A DNA stretch of 64,000 bases from assembly GCA_016714045.1 (NCBI GenBank), contig JADJNY010000013.1, forward strand, positions 13,836-77,835. Reading direction: 5' to 3'. Shown piece by piece: positions 55,466 to 63,548 of the stretch. This DNA comes from Planctomycetota bacterium (GTDB lineage Bacteria; Planctomycetota; UBA1135; GCA-002686595). The translations under genes and the position numbers were made by a program. The notes under the pieces are model-generated. The model was not told the origin of the DNA and ran no database searches. It was given only the letters and a program-made list of their open reading frames with translations. The first letter of the stretch is position 1; every line of letters starts with the position of its first letter.

Positions 55466-56376
55466 GGGCTCCGTGTCGGACGCCGTGGCCGCGGCGCTGC
55501 ACCGCACGCTCGGGGGAAGAAGCCCAGGCCTTCCTCGACGCGAGCTGGCGCCGCGCCGGACTGTGCCTGCGCGCGAACGTGGCGCGCACGACGCGCGAGG
55601 AGCTCGCGCAGCGCTTGCAGCGCGAAGGCGTCGCGACGCGCCCGGGCACGATGAGCCCCTGGGCGTTGCTCGTCGTCGGCGCCGCGCCGCTCGTGCCCAC
55701 GCGCGCGCAGGAAGAAGGCCTCCTCGAAGTCCAAGACGAGGCGAGCCAGCTCGTGGCGCTCGTCGTCGATCCGTTCGCGAAGGCGCCCACCGTGGACGTG
55801 TGCGCGGAGCGGGCGGGAAGACGCTCGCGTTGTGCGCGCGGCTCGGCAAGAAGGGCCGCGTCGTGGCGCTCGACGTGAATCGTCCGCGGCTGCGCGAGTT
55901 GCGCGCACGCGCGGCGCGTGCGCAAGCCCTTCAACCTGCTCGTGCACGAGACGCCGCGTGCAGGAGCGAGCCCCCCGCGCCGCTGCGTCCGCTCGCGGGC
56001 CGCGCCGCGCGGGCGCCCGTCGACGCGCCGTGCAGCGGACTCGGCGTCCTCGGTCGCAAGCCCGACCTCGCGCGCCGGGTCGATCTTGGCGTGCTGCGCC
56101 GACTGCCCGAACAGCAACTCGAGATCGCGCGCGGCGCGCTCGCCTGGCTGCGGCCCGACGGACGCTTGATTTACGCCACGTGCACGCCGCTCCGCGAAGA
56201 GAACGAAGCGGTCGTCGAGCGGCTGGCGCGGAAGAAGGACTCGAGGCACTCCCGATGAGCGCGTGGTTGCCCGCGGAGCCTCTTCGCGCTCGCTCCCGAT
56301 CGCTCGAGCACGGTGCTGCGCCTTCTGCCGCACGTGCACGGGACGGACGCGTTCACGGTGCACGTCTTGCGCCGGC
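55466..56376 (+). pseudogene. Truncated, frameshifted rsmB copy
   Basis: It matches residues of about 115 to 415 of the rsmB gene at 37167-38438, on the opposite strand, from GSVSDAVAAALHRTLG through GKTLALCARLGKKGRVVALD, DAPCSGLGVLGRKPD, YATCTP and the tail VLRRR. Nucleotide identity is high by eye. At least five indels break the frame (near 55505, 55812, 55925, 55970, 56230). The NusB-like N-terminus is replaced by the MFS fragment. Both catalytic-region Cys codons survive, but no single frame spans them. Confidence 0.85.
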
Positions 56377-56543
56377 GGGCGGGTCGAGACGAACTGTGCT
56401 CGGCGTGACCTGAACCGAAGCTGCGCGACGCGCGGCCGGGACGAAGACCAGACGCTGCCGGACCGCGCGGGTCGCGATCAACCACGGCGAACGTCCAACG
56501 GACGAGCGGCAACGAGTCCGGGCCCGTCGCCGCTCGATCGGCG

Positions 56544-57026
56544 CTACTTCCCGTCCTTGTCCGAATCTCCGGGAAGCGCGCGTTCGACGCGATCCCAGGC
56601 CGCGCGAGTTGCGTGCTTCGCCTTCTCCCAGGGCAGCTTGGACTGGCCCTTCGCGCGCGCTCGTAGTTCGTCTCCAGGTCGCGTTGCACGTCGTCGAACT
56701 TGCGATCGCCGTAGTGCGAGCGCCCTTCGTAGCCCGTGCGATAGGCGGGAGCGTAGTCGTCGTAGGTCAAGCCCGACTGGAAGTAGGTCTCGCTGGCGTA
56801 GGTTTTCTTCCAGTGCGCATCCTCCGCGGACGGATTGACCGCCCGTCCGATCGCGTGGCCGGTCAAGCCGCCGACGATCGCGCCCGCCGTGGCGCCTGCG
56901 ATCGTGCCGATCGGACCCGCAACGGTTCCGATGACGGCCCCGGCCGCCATGCCGCCGGCCGTCGCACCGGAGGCCGGTGCTGACCGGGTGGGCTCCCAGG
57001 ACGTTGTCGCGTTTCTCATTTTGCAT
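56544..57026 (-). CDS. Glycine-zipper small protein, two frameshifts
   Basis: It has about 160 residues if repaired. It starts MQNEKRDNVLGAHPVSTG, continues GATAGGMAAGAVIGTVAGPI, a glycine-zipper that could insert in a membrane, then NPSAEDAHWKKTYASETYFQ, YDDYAPAYRTGYEGRSHYGD, and ends AKHATRAAWDRVERALPGD then SDKDGK. I know this as a widespread uncharacterised bacterial family with exactly this order. One extra base near 56972 and one missing near 56655 disturb the frame. It is probably stress-related by association in other genomes; that is not shown here. Confidence 0.75.
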   Translation of the reverse strand: MQNEKRDNVLGAHPVSTGLRCDGRRHGGRGRHRNRCGSDRHDRRRHGGRDRRRLDRPRDRTGGQSVRGGCALEENLRQRDLLPVGLDLRRLRSRLSHGLRRALALRRSQVRRRATRPGDELRARAKGQSKLPWEKAKHATRAAWDRVERALPGDSDKDGK

Positions 57027-57298
57027 GGTGGATCTCCTGCACTTGGTCGAATTCGGTTGTGCCGCAGCGTCGTCGAGTGTGGTCTCGGCGGACGTCTCAG
57101 TCGGCGTGAGTCGAAGCAGACGCCTGCTCGATGCCTCTCCTTGACCCGCGTCGCCGCGCCGGCCAACGCGGGGTTCCACCCGGTCCTCTCCGGGCATTCC
57201 GGTACTGAGGCGCGTCCACGACTCACCCGCGCCGAGTGCCCCGGATCGAGCACGCGCTGGAGGAGCTGCGCGGGCGCGAGCCCTGCGGACGTCGCCGC

Positions 57299-57397
57299 CT
57301 AGGCGAAGTCCGCGTTCGGCGTCAGGTCGGGGTTCGGGTTGGTCTCGACGACATCGGCGCGGCTCACAGCGTCGAGGCGCGGGTCGATCTCCGCGAC
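57299..57397 (-). pseudogene. ATP-grasp (Ddl-like) C-terminal fragment
   Basis: The translation EIDPRLDAVSRADVVETNPN followed by PDLTPNADFA parallels RIDLRMDAEGRAYVLEANPN and PDLTPGEDF of the intact gene at 28368-29399. The rest of the ORF upstream has no similarity. A short, diverged remnant. Confidence 0.6.
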
Positions 57398-57739
57398 GTG
57401 GGGGCACGACGAGTCTCCGGGCGCGCTCGAACGAGACCTCGCCGAGGGTGCCGGACTCAAGCGGTCCACCGCCGCGTCGAAGCCCGCCATGGCACCGGCG
57501 GGCCGGGCCGAACTCTCCCGGGTGCTCGTGCGCAAGCCGCAGCCCGACACCGGTGTGACTGCGTGCCTTGTCAGCTCGAGGTCGAGTGCTCGAGCGGCCC
57601 GATCCGCTTCGATGAGCTCAGGGGGAGTGAGGAACACCTGCCGTGGTCGATCACTCCCAATCTAGCGGCACGCTAGACCAGTTCCGCAGCGAGTTCGGCA
57701 TGCCGATATGTTCTCAACACAACCACACAGTTCCATGCC
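57398..57739. other. 342-bp region without a recognised gene
   Basis: The first part is an open minus-strand frame that continues the ATP-grasp remnant without similarity. From about 57640 the base composition becomes markedly less GC-rich, marking the transition to foreign-looking DNA. Confidence 0.45.
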
Positions 57740-58018
57740 TCACGCCGATTCAATATGCCCACTGGCCACCAACTCTAGGTTCTGAAACTTGTTCATGGAG
57801 AGCTTCCGGGCGACGTCTGCGCTTACGTACACGATGAAACGGCCATGCTCACGAATGTGAAACCATGAGTAGGATCCCCCGCCTGCTCCGGACCTAATCA
57901 CCAGCCCCCGTGGGCGAAAGTCAACCCGAACCTGCCCACATAGAGAACACACTCCCTGGGACACCAGTCCGCTCGCCTCACAATCAAGGACCGCAGGGGT
58001 AGCTGGTCGAAGCCAATA
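57740..58018 (-). pseudogene. Low-GC, 5'-truncated ORF with a CxxCG motif
   Basis: About 90 codons read LRPATPAVLDCEASGLVSQG, VCSLCGQVRVDFRPRGLVI, SWFHIREHGRFIVYVSADVA and a C-terminal KFQNLELVASGHIESA. The GC content is clearly lower than the surroundings. The CSLCG element and tail resemble the C-terminal part of double-CXXCG proteins known from myxobacterial immunity genes; this is a weak match by eye. The 5' part is replaced by the IS 3'-end repeat at 58019. Confidence 0.5.
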
Positions 58019-58340
58019 CGCGCGCCCCTGCAGGCGCGAGCTTGGGACGCGAGCGAAGGTCGCGCGCTTCCAGGCGAGCTCGGGCTCGGGCGGCGCCCGG
58101 GCCGGCGCGAGCGCTGGAGGCTCGGTCGAGAGGCCCAGGTGCTCGAGGATCTTGCGCACCACCAACCCCTCGGTGAGGTAAGCCCCGGTTCGTCGCGCAG
58201 CGACGAAGCGCAACGACGCTCCGGCGTCGTTGCGAAGGGGATCCCGCGATCCGCGTGCGCGGCCCGCCGCAATGCGGGCACACGAGCACGTCGAGCGCGA
58301 ACGCACGCTTCATCAGCTCCGCCCAACTCGTGCGGGTCGG
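58019..58340 (-). mobile_element. IS91-type 3' end, copy B, with transposase C-terminal fragment
   Basis: It comprises the 3'-end repeat (58019-58075), PELAW stop region, VVRKILEHLGLSTEPPALAP, a palindromic insert (58179-58245) and TSWAELMKRAFALDVLVCPH with CGG. The frame is broken at the palindrome. The remnant separates the truncated CxxCG ORF from a truncated pdxJ, with sharp junctions on both sides. Confidence 0.7.
58179..58245. repeat. Twin-hairpin palindromic element, copy 1
   Basis: TAAGCCCCGG is followed by hairpin I (TTCGTCGC-GCA-GCGACGAA, 58189-58207), hairpin II (GCAACGACGC-TCCG-GCGTCGTTGC, 58210-58233) and GAAGGGGATCC. GCCCC and GGGG of the flanks can pair to close both hairpins. 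The copy at 63549-63607 has the same flanks with different but still complementary stems. Confidence 0.7.
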
Positions 58341-58346
58341 GCGCGG

Positions 58347-58547
58347 GTCTTGGGCCTCGGCTTGCGCGTGAACGCGGGCCACGGCCTCGACTACGAGAAC
58401 GTCGGCCCCGTCGCGCGGCTCCCGCACGTCGAGGAGCTCAACATCGGCTTCGCCATCGTCGCCCGCTCTCTGTTCTCGGGCGTCGACGAGGCCGTCGGAA
58501 CCATGGCGCGCCTCGTCCACGGCGCGGGAAAGCGAGGCCGCTCGTGA
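58347..58547 (+). pseudogene. pdxJ: pdxJ 3' fragment
   Basis: The frame reads VLGLGLRVNAGHGLDYENVG, PVARLPHVEELNIGFAIVAR and SLFSGVDEAVGTMARLV, the C-terminal third of pyridoxine 5'-phosphate synthase, including the NAGHGL and ELNIG(F/H) regions. The first two thirds are absent, replaced by the IS91-type remnant. Its TGA overlaps a possible GTG start of dapA (GTGA), suggesting a native pdxJ-dapA pair before truncation. Confidence 0.85.
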
Positions 58548-59417
58548 TCGTCCCCCACATGCGCTGCTCACGACAGGGCAGCCTGGTCGCGCTCCCCACT
58601 CCGTTCCGGAGCGGCATGCTCGACACCACAGCGCTGCAGGGCCTGATCGAGTGGCACATCGCCCAGAAGTCCGATGGGCTGGTGGTCGCGGGAACGACCG
58701 GTGAGGCCGCAACCCTCACCGACAACGAGCGCCGCGGGCTCTTCGATGCCGCGGTGGCGCTTCGCCCGCGGCCGCATCCCGATCGTCGCCGGCGTCGGGA
58801 CGAACTGCACGCGCACGACGGTCGAGATGGCGCGCGCGGGCGGTGAGCGCCGGCGTGACCGCCGTGCTCGTCGTGACGCCGTACTACAACCGTCCTTCGA
58901 GGAGCGGGCTCGCGCTCCACCACGGGCGGTCGCGGAGGCCAGTCCACAAGCCGATCGTGCTCTACAACGTGCCCTGGCGCACCGGCTGCGACCTCCAGCC
59001 CGAGACCGTGCGCGAACTCGGTGATCGCGACACCCACGTCGTCGCGGTCAAGGCAGCGCCGCCCTCGATCGAGCGCGTGAAGCGCCTCGTGAACGAGACA
59101 CCTTGCGCGGTCCTCTGCGGCGAGGACGCGATGATCGCCGATTTCATGGGCCTCGGAGCGGTGGGCGTCATCGGCGTCGTAGGGAACCTCGTGGCCGCGA
59201 AAGTGAGCGAGTTCGTGCGCGCGGCGCTGCCCGGCTGGTCGAGGAGCTCGCGCCGCTCGTCAAGGACCTCTTCATCGAGACGAACCCCGTGCCCGTGAAA
59301 GCGGCCCTCGCGATGATGCGCAAGTGCTGCGAGGATGTCCGGGCGCCGCTCGCACCACTCGAGGAGGCGCATCGGAAGAAGCTCGAGGCCACGCTGCGGG
59401 CGTGCAAGCTGATCTGA
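58544..59417 (+). pseudogene. dapA: dapA-like gene with several frameshifts
   Basis: It is 4-hydroxy-tetrahydrodipicolinate synthase by content: GSLVALPTPFRSGMLD, DGLVVAGTTGEAATLTDNER, RIPIVAGVGTN, AVLVVTPYYNRPS with the catalytic Tyr, VVAVKAA with the Schiff-base Lys, CGEDAMIADFMGLGAVGVIG and a C-terminal LVKDLFIETNPVPVKAALAM. Frames change near 58765, 58845, 58930 and 59235. Every family landmark survives in order, so either indel errors or very recent decay are likely. The start may be GTG 58544, overlapping the pdxJ stop, or ATG 58559. The enzyme would begin lysine/diaminopimelate synthesis. Confidence 0.8.
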
Positions 59418-59517
59418 GGCGCTCGGAGCCGGGAACCGGTCCCCCATCGGGCGGAGGATCCTGGGACGAGTGGGCGCCCGGTCGGTCGTAGCGGAGTTCC
59501 GATCGCAACGATTGCGC

Positions 59518-60783
59518 TCAACGTGGCCAGCGTGCGATCTCCTCCCTGCGTAACTGGAGGAGCGCTTCGAACCTGAGGTTCGGCTCCGGAGCCCAGCGCA
59601 GGAGATCGCGCGAGAGCCTGAATGCGTCCGCTGCGGTGCCCGCCTCCGTCTCGACGGGCGTGCCCCCGGAGTTCAGGACCAGGATGCGCGCTCCGTCGTC
59701 GAAGACCAGCACCTGCCCATCAACGACTGCGCGGTTGTCCTCGGGATCGAGCAGGAGCATCGGCGCCGACCACGTAGCGCCATGATCCGTGCTCCTCGAG
59801 ACGCACAGCTTGCGCCCGTTCCTGGGGGCCCAGCCCGCATCCAGGAAGCGATCGTCGCTCCACGCCACCGTGACCTGGTCGCGAGCCACCGAGACGGCTC
59901 GTCCGTGGGACAGGTCGATCGTGAGCGTCACAGGCTGAGACCACGCGGAGGTTCCCGCCGCCAGACGCGCCACGCGGAGCGCACATCCGCCATGCATCGG
60001 ACGGCTGCTCTCGACCGTGTACTCCGACCAGAACAACAGCAGGTCGGCTCCGTCTTCCACGAGCAGGGGGGCGAAGGCCTTCGGTGGTCCCAGGTTCCTG
60101 CGGCGTCTTTCGATCAGCTTCCCCTCTGCGGGCTCGAACGCATACTCGCGCAGGCCCTCGGGCACGGCACAGACGACGACGAGTTCACGATCGTGCTGCC
60201 CGATGCCGTAGTCGAGCGCATGCGCGAACTCGGGCAGCAGCAGGTCGCTCTCGATCCACGTCACGAGCGACGGCTCGGCCGTCGAACTCCACCCGAGGGA
60301 ACTCCGCTCCTGGCGCACGGCCCCCCCCGGAGGCGGAACAATCGCCGGCTCGTCGAGGCGTAGCGCTGCGCCGATCGCGAAGGTCGTCTCGTCGATCGTG
60401 GCGTACTGCAGTTGCACGTGGCCCTGGATCCCGCCTGCGTACCACGTGCGCTCGGGCGTCCATTGCTTCGGGAATCGGTTCGCGAAATAGGTGCCTGGAT
60501 CGCGGCGCTGATCACGCGTGAGCCGCTGCTCCCAAGTGTTGATCTCGTCCTGGAGCTCGTCCGGACAGTTGCTGCGCACGATGCCTTCGAACCGTGTGAG
60601 GAGCCCGATGTGATGCGCGGGCAGGATCGTCGGCTTGGCGTGGTGGAAGTCAAAGCCCGGCACCGTGGGGGGCGTCTTGCACAGCGCGGCATCGTGCGTC
60701 GGCCTGGCCATGACCGGCGCCGGCCGTCCGCATGCGGCGACGTCGAGCAGTGCCGCGGAAAGGACCGTGAGGCGGAGGAGCAT
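59518..60783 (-). CDS. BNR-repeat (sialidase-like) lipoprotein
   Basis: It encodes 421 residues in a clean frame. The signal ends in a lipobox (LLDVAACGR), so it is a lipoprotein. Asp-box motifs such as SRSTDHGATWSAP and strands such as GQVLVFDDGARILVLN indicate a beta-propeller of the BNR/sialidase superfamily. The catalytic Arg triad of sialidases is not evident, so it may only bind. TAGCCT lies nine bases before the ATG. It is the only long intact gene in the last 11 kb of the window. Confidence 0.78.
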   Translation of the reverse strand: MLLRLTVLSAALLDVAACGRPAPVMARPTHDAALCKTPPTVPGFDFHHAKPTILPAHHIGLLTRFEGIVRSNCPDELQDEINTWEQRLTRDQRRDPGTYFANRFPKQWTPERTWYAGGIQGHVQLQYATIDETTFAIGAALRLDEPAIVPPPGGAVRQERSSLGWSSTAEPSLVTWIESDLLLPEFAHALDYGIGQHDRELVVVCAVPEGLREYAFEPAEGKLIERRRRNLGPPKAFAPLLVEDGADLLLFWSEYTVESSRPMHGGCALRVARLAAGTSAWSQPVTLTIDLSHGRAVSVARDQVTVAWSDDRFLDAGWAPRNGRKLCVSRSTDHGATWSAPMLLLDPEDNRAVVDGQVLVFDDGARILVLNSGGTPVETEAGTAADAFRLSRDLLRWAPEPNLRFEALLQLRREEIARWPR

Positions 60784-60845
60784 GGGTCGGACAGGCTAGG
60801 CTGGACGGAGCACGAGGAGTAGTCGGGGGCTGCTGCCCGAGCCAC

Positions 60846-60985
60846 TGGGGATAGGACATCCAAGCGGATGACCCTGGGCTCAAGCTCCCCCCGGCGCTCC
60901 AGAGCGGCCCCCCGGATCGGCGTGAGAGGGTCGCCGACGTGCCCGGGGGGAGAGGAGGCCCCCTTGGCTCGGATCCACGAGCACT
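60846..60985. repeat. Dispersed repeat upstream of IS end, copy 1
   Basis: GGGGATAGGACATCCAAGCG begins a segment that continues with CGGATCGGCGTGAGAGGGTC, GCCGACGTGCCCGGGGGGAG and TTGGCTCGGATCCACGAGCA. The second half recurs at 63687-63763 and the first at 52596-52640. It abuts the IS 3'-end repeat at 60979. Confidence 0.65.
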
Positions 60986-61095
60986 CGCGGCGGCCTTTCG
61001 GCGGTCCTTCACAGGGTCGGGGCAAAGGCCTCCCCCACCCGCGCCCCTGCAGGCGCGAGCTTGGGACGCGAGCGAAGGTCGCGCGCTACCAGGCG
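60979..61095 (-). repeat. IS 3'-end repeat, copy C
   Basis: It is nearly identical to 52947-53062 over more than 100 bases (GAGCACTCGCGGCGGCCTTT through GCGCGCTACCAGGCG). No transposase coding sequence follows. At 61095 it joins the first codons of an Rrf2-like gene. Confidence 0.75.
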
Positions 61096-61144
61096 GCGCC
61101 ACGAGGACGTGCACGGCGACGGCGAAGCGGGTGTTGGCGGCCAT
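61096..61144 (-). pseudogene. Rrf2-family regulator, first 16 codons only
   Basis: ATG 61144 begins MAANTRFAVAVHVLVA, the N-terminal helix of Rrf2 winged-helix regulators. The gene is cut by the IS 3'-end repeat. Its upstream region, GTGACCAGTCTGGTTACATA, is still present and more AT-rich than the surroundings, as expected for a promoter or autoregulatory site. Confidence 0.6.
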
Positions 61145-61232
61145 TATGTAACCAGACTGGTCACGGAATCGGGAGCCGTCAAGCTGCGTCCGCAAATTCA
61201 CCGGGCGCCTGGAGCCGCCCGCTCGTGCTCCT

Positions 61233-61837
61233 TCAGAGCGTCGCTCCCTCGCGCGGCAGCTCCGTGAAGCGCACCTTCGGGCCGCGATACGCCTCGAACA
61301 GCGCCTCGTGCGCCTTGCGACCGAGCTCGCCCTCGCGCGTGTCGTACTCGCGCACCCAGGCGATCGACGCTTCGAGGTGCGCGTCCTGCTCCGCCTTCGA
61401 CGCGTACTTCCCGGCGGCTCCACGGCCGCGCGCGGCAGTTCGCGACGCACACATCCTCTCCGGGATCGAGGAACACGAGCAACGGCAGAGCGGGCAGGGT
61501 GACCGCGATCAGATCGGCGTAGCAACCCTCGACGACCCAATCGACGTTCTCGGCGCAGAAGCGGGCGACGTCCTCACGCGCTCGCGTCCGCTCGCGTGCG
61601 ACGGCGACCTTGCCCGGCTCCCAAGCCACGCTGTCGAGGTCGAGGAGCGGGACGCGATCGCACTCCGCTTGCGCGCGCCAGCGTCGACTTGCCGGAGCCC
61701 GAGTTGCCGAGGATCACGGAGCAGCGGCGCGACTGGTCGTCGCGCTTCGCTCCCGTGGGATCGGACGCGAGCAGTCCGTCGGCGATGCCGAGCCACGCGA
61801 GCGCGCGCTCGCGGGGCGTCTCGGCGAGCTCGATCAT
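61233..61837 (-). CDS. P-loop kinase-like NTPase, frameshifted
   Basis: It has about 200 residues if repaired. ATG 61837 overlaps the stop of the preceding gene (ATGA). Recognisable parts are RERALAWLGIADGLL, the Walker A VILGNSGSGKSTLAR, DVARFCAENVDWVVEGCYAD, LVFLDPGEDVCVANCRARPW, GKYASKAEQDAHLEASIAWV and HEALFEAYRGPK. Pieces lie in three frames with breaks near 61660 and 61425. The set matches a family of small shikimate/adenylate kinase-like P-loop proteins of unknown substrate. It was possibly functional with the upstream gene. Confidence 0.7.
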
Positions 61838-63253
61838 CCACTCCGCCGCAGCGCGTCACGTTCCCAGCCGATCATCGCGGCGGCCGAGCGCAGCACTTCC
61901 TCGACGCTTCCGTCGACCCGCGCGCAGTCGCGCAGTCGCACCAGTCCGTCACCGTCGCGTTCGGTCGCAAGGAGCTTCGCTTCGAACTCGACCGCGAAGG
62001 GGCGCCCCTCCTCGAGATGCCAGACGGACCGACGCACCTCTGCGCGCAGCCGTCGCGCGGCCTCCGCGTCGCCTCGCCTTCGAGCGAGGTCTGCGAGGCG
62101 AAACAGCAATAAGGGGAACGGGCCCGTCGCGCGGCCGAGCTCTAGCAGCGAGAGCGCGGCATCGATGCCGCCGCTGTCGTACGCTGCCTCGACGCGCTCG
62201 AAGATCGCCCACGTGAGTACGCCAGGCGCAGCGGGCGGACCGGGCGCGCCGGGACGGCGTCGACGACTGCTCGCGCTTCGTCGCGGCGCTCGGGATCGGC
62301 GATCGACGCGAGCTCGCGATGCGCGCTCGCCACGTCGCCGCGATCGGCGAGCGTCCTGCGCGCTCCGCGTGCGCCGCATCGCGCACCTCCACGTTCTCGA
62401 TCGCGCGCGTCGCCGCGAGCGACTCGTCCTCGCAACCGAAGCTCGCGCACGACGTCGCGAAGCGCAGCCACGCCTCGTCGCGCGATGCCCGAAGACGGAT
62501 CATGTCCGCGACCTCGCGCCAGTCATCGAGGCCGACGTCGAGCGACAGCGGGACGGCGACGGCGAGCCACGCTGGATCGTGCTCGCCGTGCGGATCGAGC
62601 TCCGCGAGCAGCGCGCGCGCCGACGAGAGACCGCGGTACTCGACGACGCGCGGTAGGACGACGTGGCTGAGCAAGTCCATCTCGAAGCGCCGGTCGCAGG
62701 CGCCCACGAATTCGATCAGCCGCCGGAACGAGCGCTCGACGGAGGGCTGCACCCGGCGAGCGGCTGGCGGCGCTCACGACGAGCGCGAGCGCGCGGACGA
62801 GCGCATCGTACGCATCCGCGTCCGGCTCGGCGGAGAGTGCGGATTCGATGACGCCTTCGGCGCGTTCGAACGCTCCGGCTCGCATCAGGGTCGCGGCGCA
62901 TTCGAGCTCGAGGTCGCGGTGGCGCGCGTCCTCCACGCTCGGCTCGAGCTGTGCGAGCGCGCGTCGCGCAGGCGCGGGCGAAGCTCGGGGGTCTCGCGCG
63001 CCGCGCGCGCGAGCGACTTCGCTCCAGGTCGAGCACGCCGCTTCGAGCCCCGAGACGAGCTCTTTCACGCGCGTCGTGTCGCCGTTCGAGCGCCAGGCGC
63101 GCGTCCTCGACCGCCCGTGCCCCGCGTCCCCGGTCGCGGGCGCCACGTGCTCACGACCTCGAGCGCCGCCGACCGCTCGCGCTCGGCGCGCGCGAGCATG
63201 CGGCGCAACGTCTCGAGGCTCACCGAGTCGGTGCGCTTGCCGAAGAGGCCCAT
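61834..63253 (-). CDS. Helical-repeat hypothetical protein with several frameshifts
   Basis: It has about 470 residues if repaired. ATG 63253 (MGLFGKRTDSVSLETLRRML) follows a -10-like TACAAT by six bases. Helical, Ala/Leu/Arg-rich pieces follow in at least four frames: DLELECAATLMRAGAFERAE, MDLLSHVVLPRVVEYRGLSS, WREVADMIRLRASRDEAWLR and the C-terminal FERVEAAYDSGGIDAALSLL with RLADLARRRGDAEAARRL. These look like TPR-type helical hairpins. The stop overlaps the start of the P-loop gene, so the two are probably an operon. The function is unknown. Confidence 0.6.
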
Positions 63254-63259
63254 GAGCGC

Positions 63260-63265
63260 ATTGTA
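63260..63265 (-). promoter_or_regulatory. -10-like TACAAT, leaderless spacing
   Basis: GCTACAAT is followed by six bases and ATG 63253 on the minus strand. It is the closest match in this window to the standard -10 TATAAT at leaderless spacing. Confidence 0.5.
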
Positions 63266-63283
63266 GCGCGGCGCCAAACGTCG

Positions 63284-63360
63284 ATCGCCGGGCACACGAG
63301 CACGTCGAGCGCGAACACGCTTCATCCGCTCCGCCCAACTCGTGCGGGTCGGCCGCTGGG
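63284..63360 (-). pseudogene. IS91-type transposase fragment, copy D
   Basis: The minus strand reads TRTSWAERMKRV and the plus strand carries CTCCGCCCAACTCGTGCGGG, identical to the copies at 53280 and 58316. The VLVCP part is present but the CGG is lost. The promoter of the gene at 63253 survives just beside it. Confidence 0.6.
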
Positions 63361-63416
63361 CCTGGGCCGTGAGCGCTGTCTCAGGTGTCCCTGACCCAGG
63401 ACCTGGAGCTGGGCTC

Positions 63417-63458
63417 GGTGAAGAGCTCGCCGGCTCAGGGCTCGGCGAGCTCTTCACC
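63417..63458. terminator. Perfect 16-bp inverted repeat
   Basis: GGTGAAGAGCTCGCCG and CGGCGAGCTCTTCACC are exact complements separated by ten bases. It could be a factor-independent terminator (without a T run), a protein-binding palindrome or a repeat end. The type is uncertain. Confidence 0.4.
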
Positions 63459-63548
63459 CTCGGCCGGGGCACCACGAGGTCGCGCCACTCGGCCGCGGGC
63501 GCCAGGATTCCGTGATACATCAAAAGGTGCGCGCGGGGGCGCGGCAGG

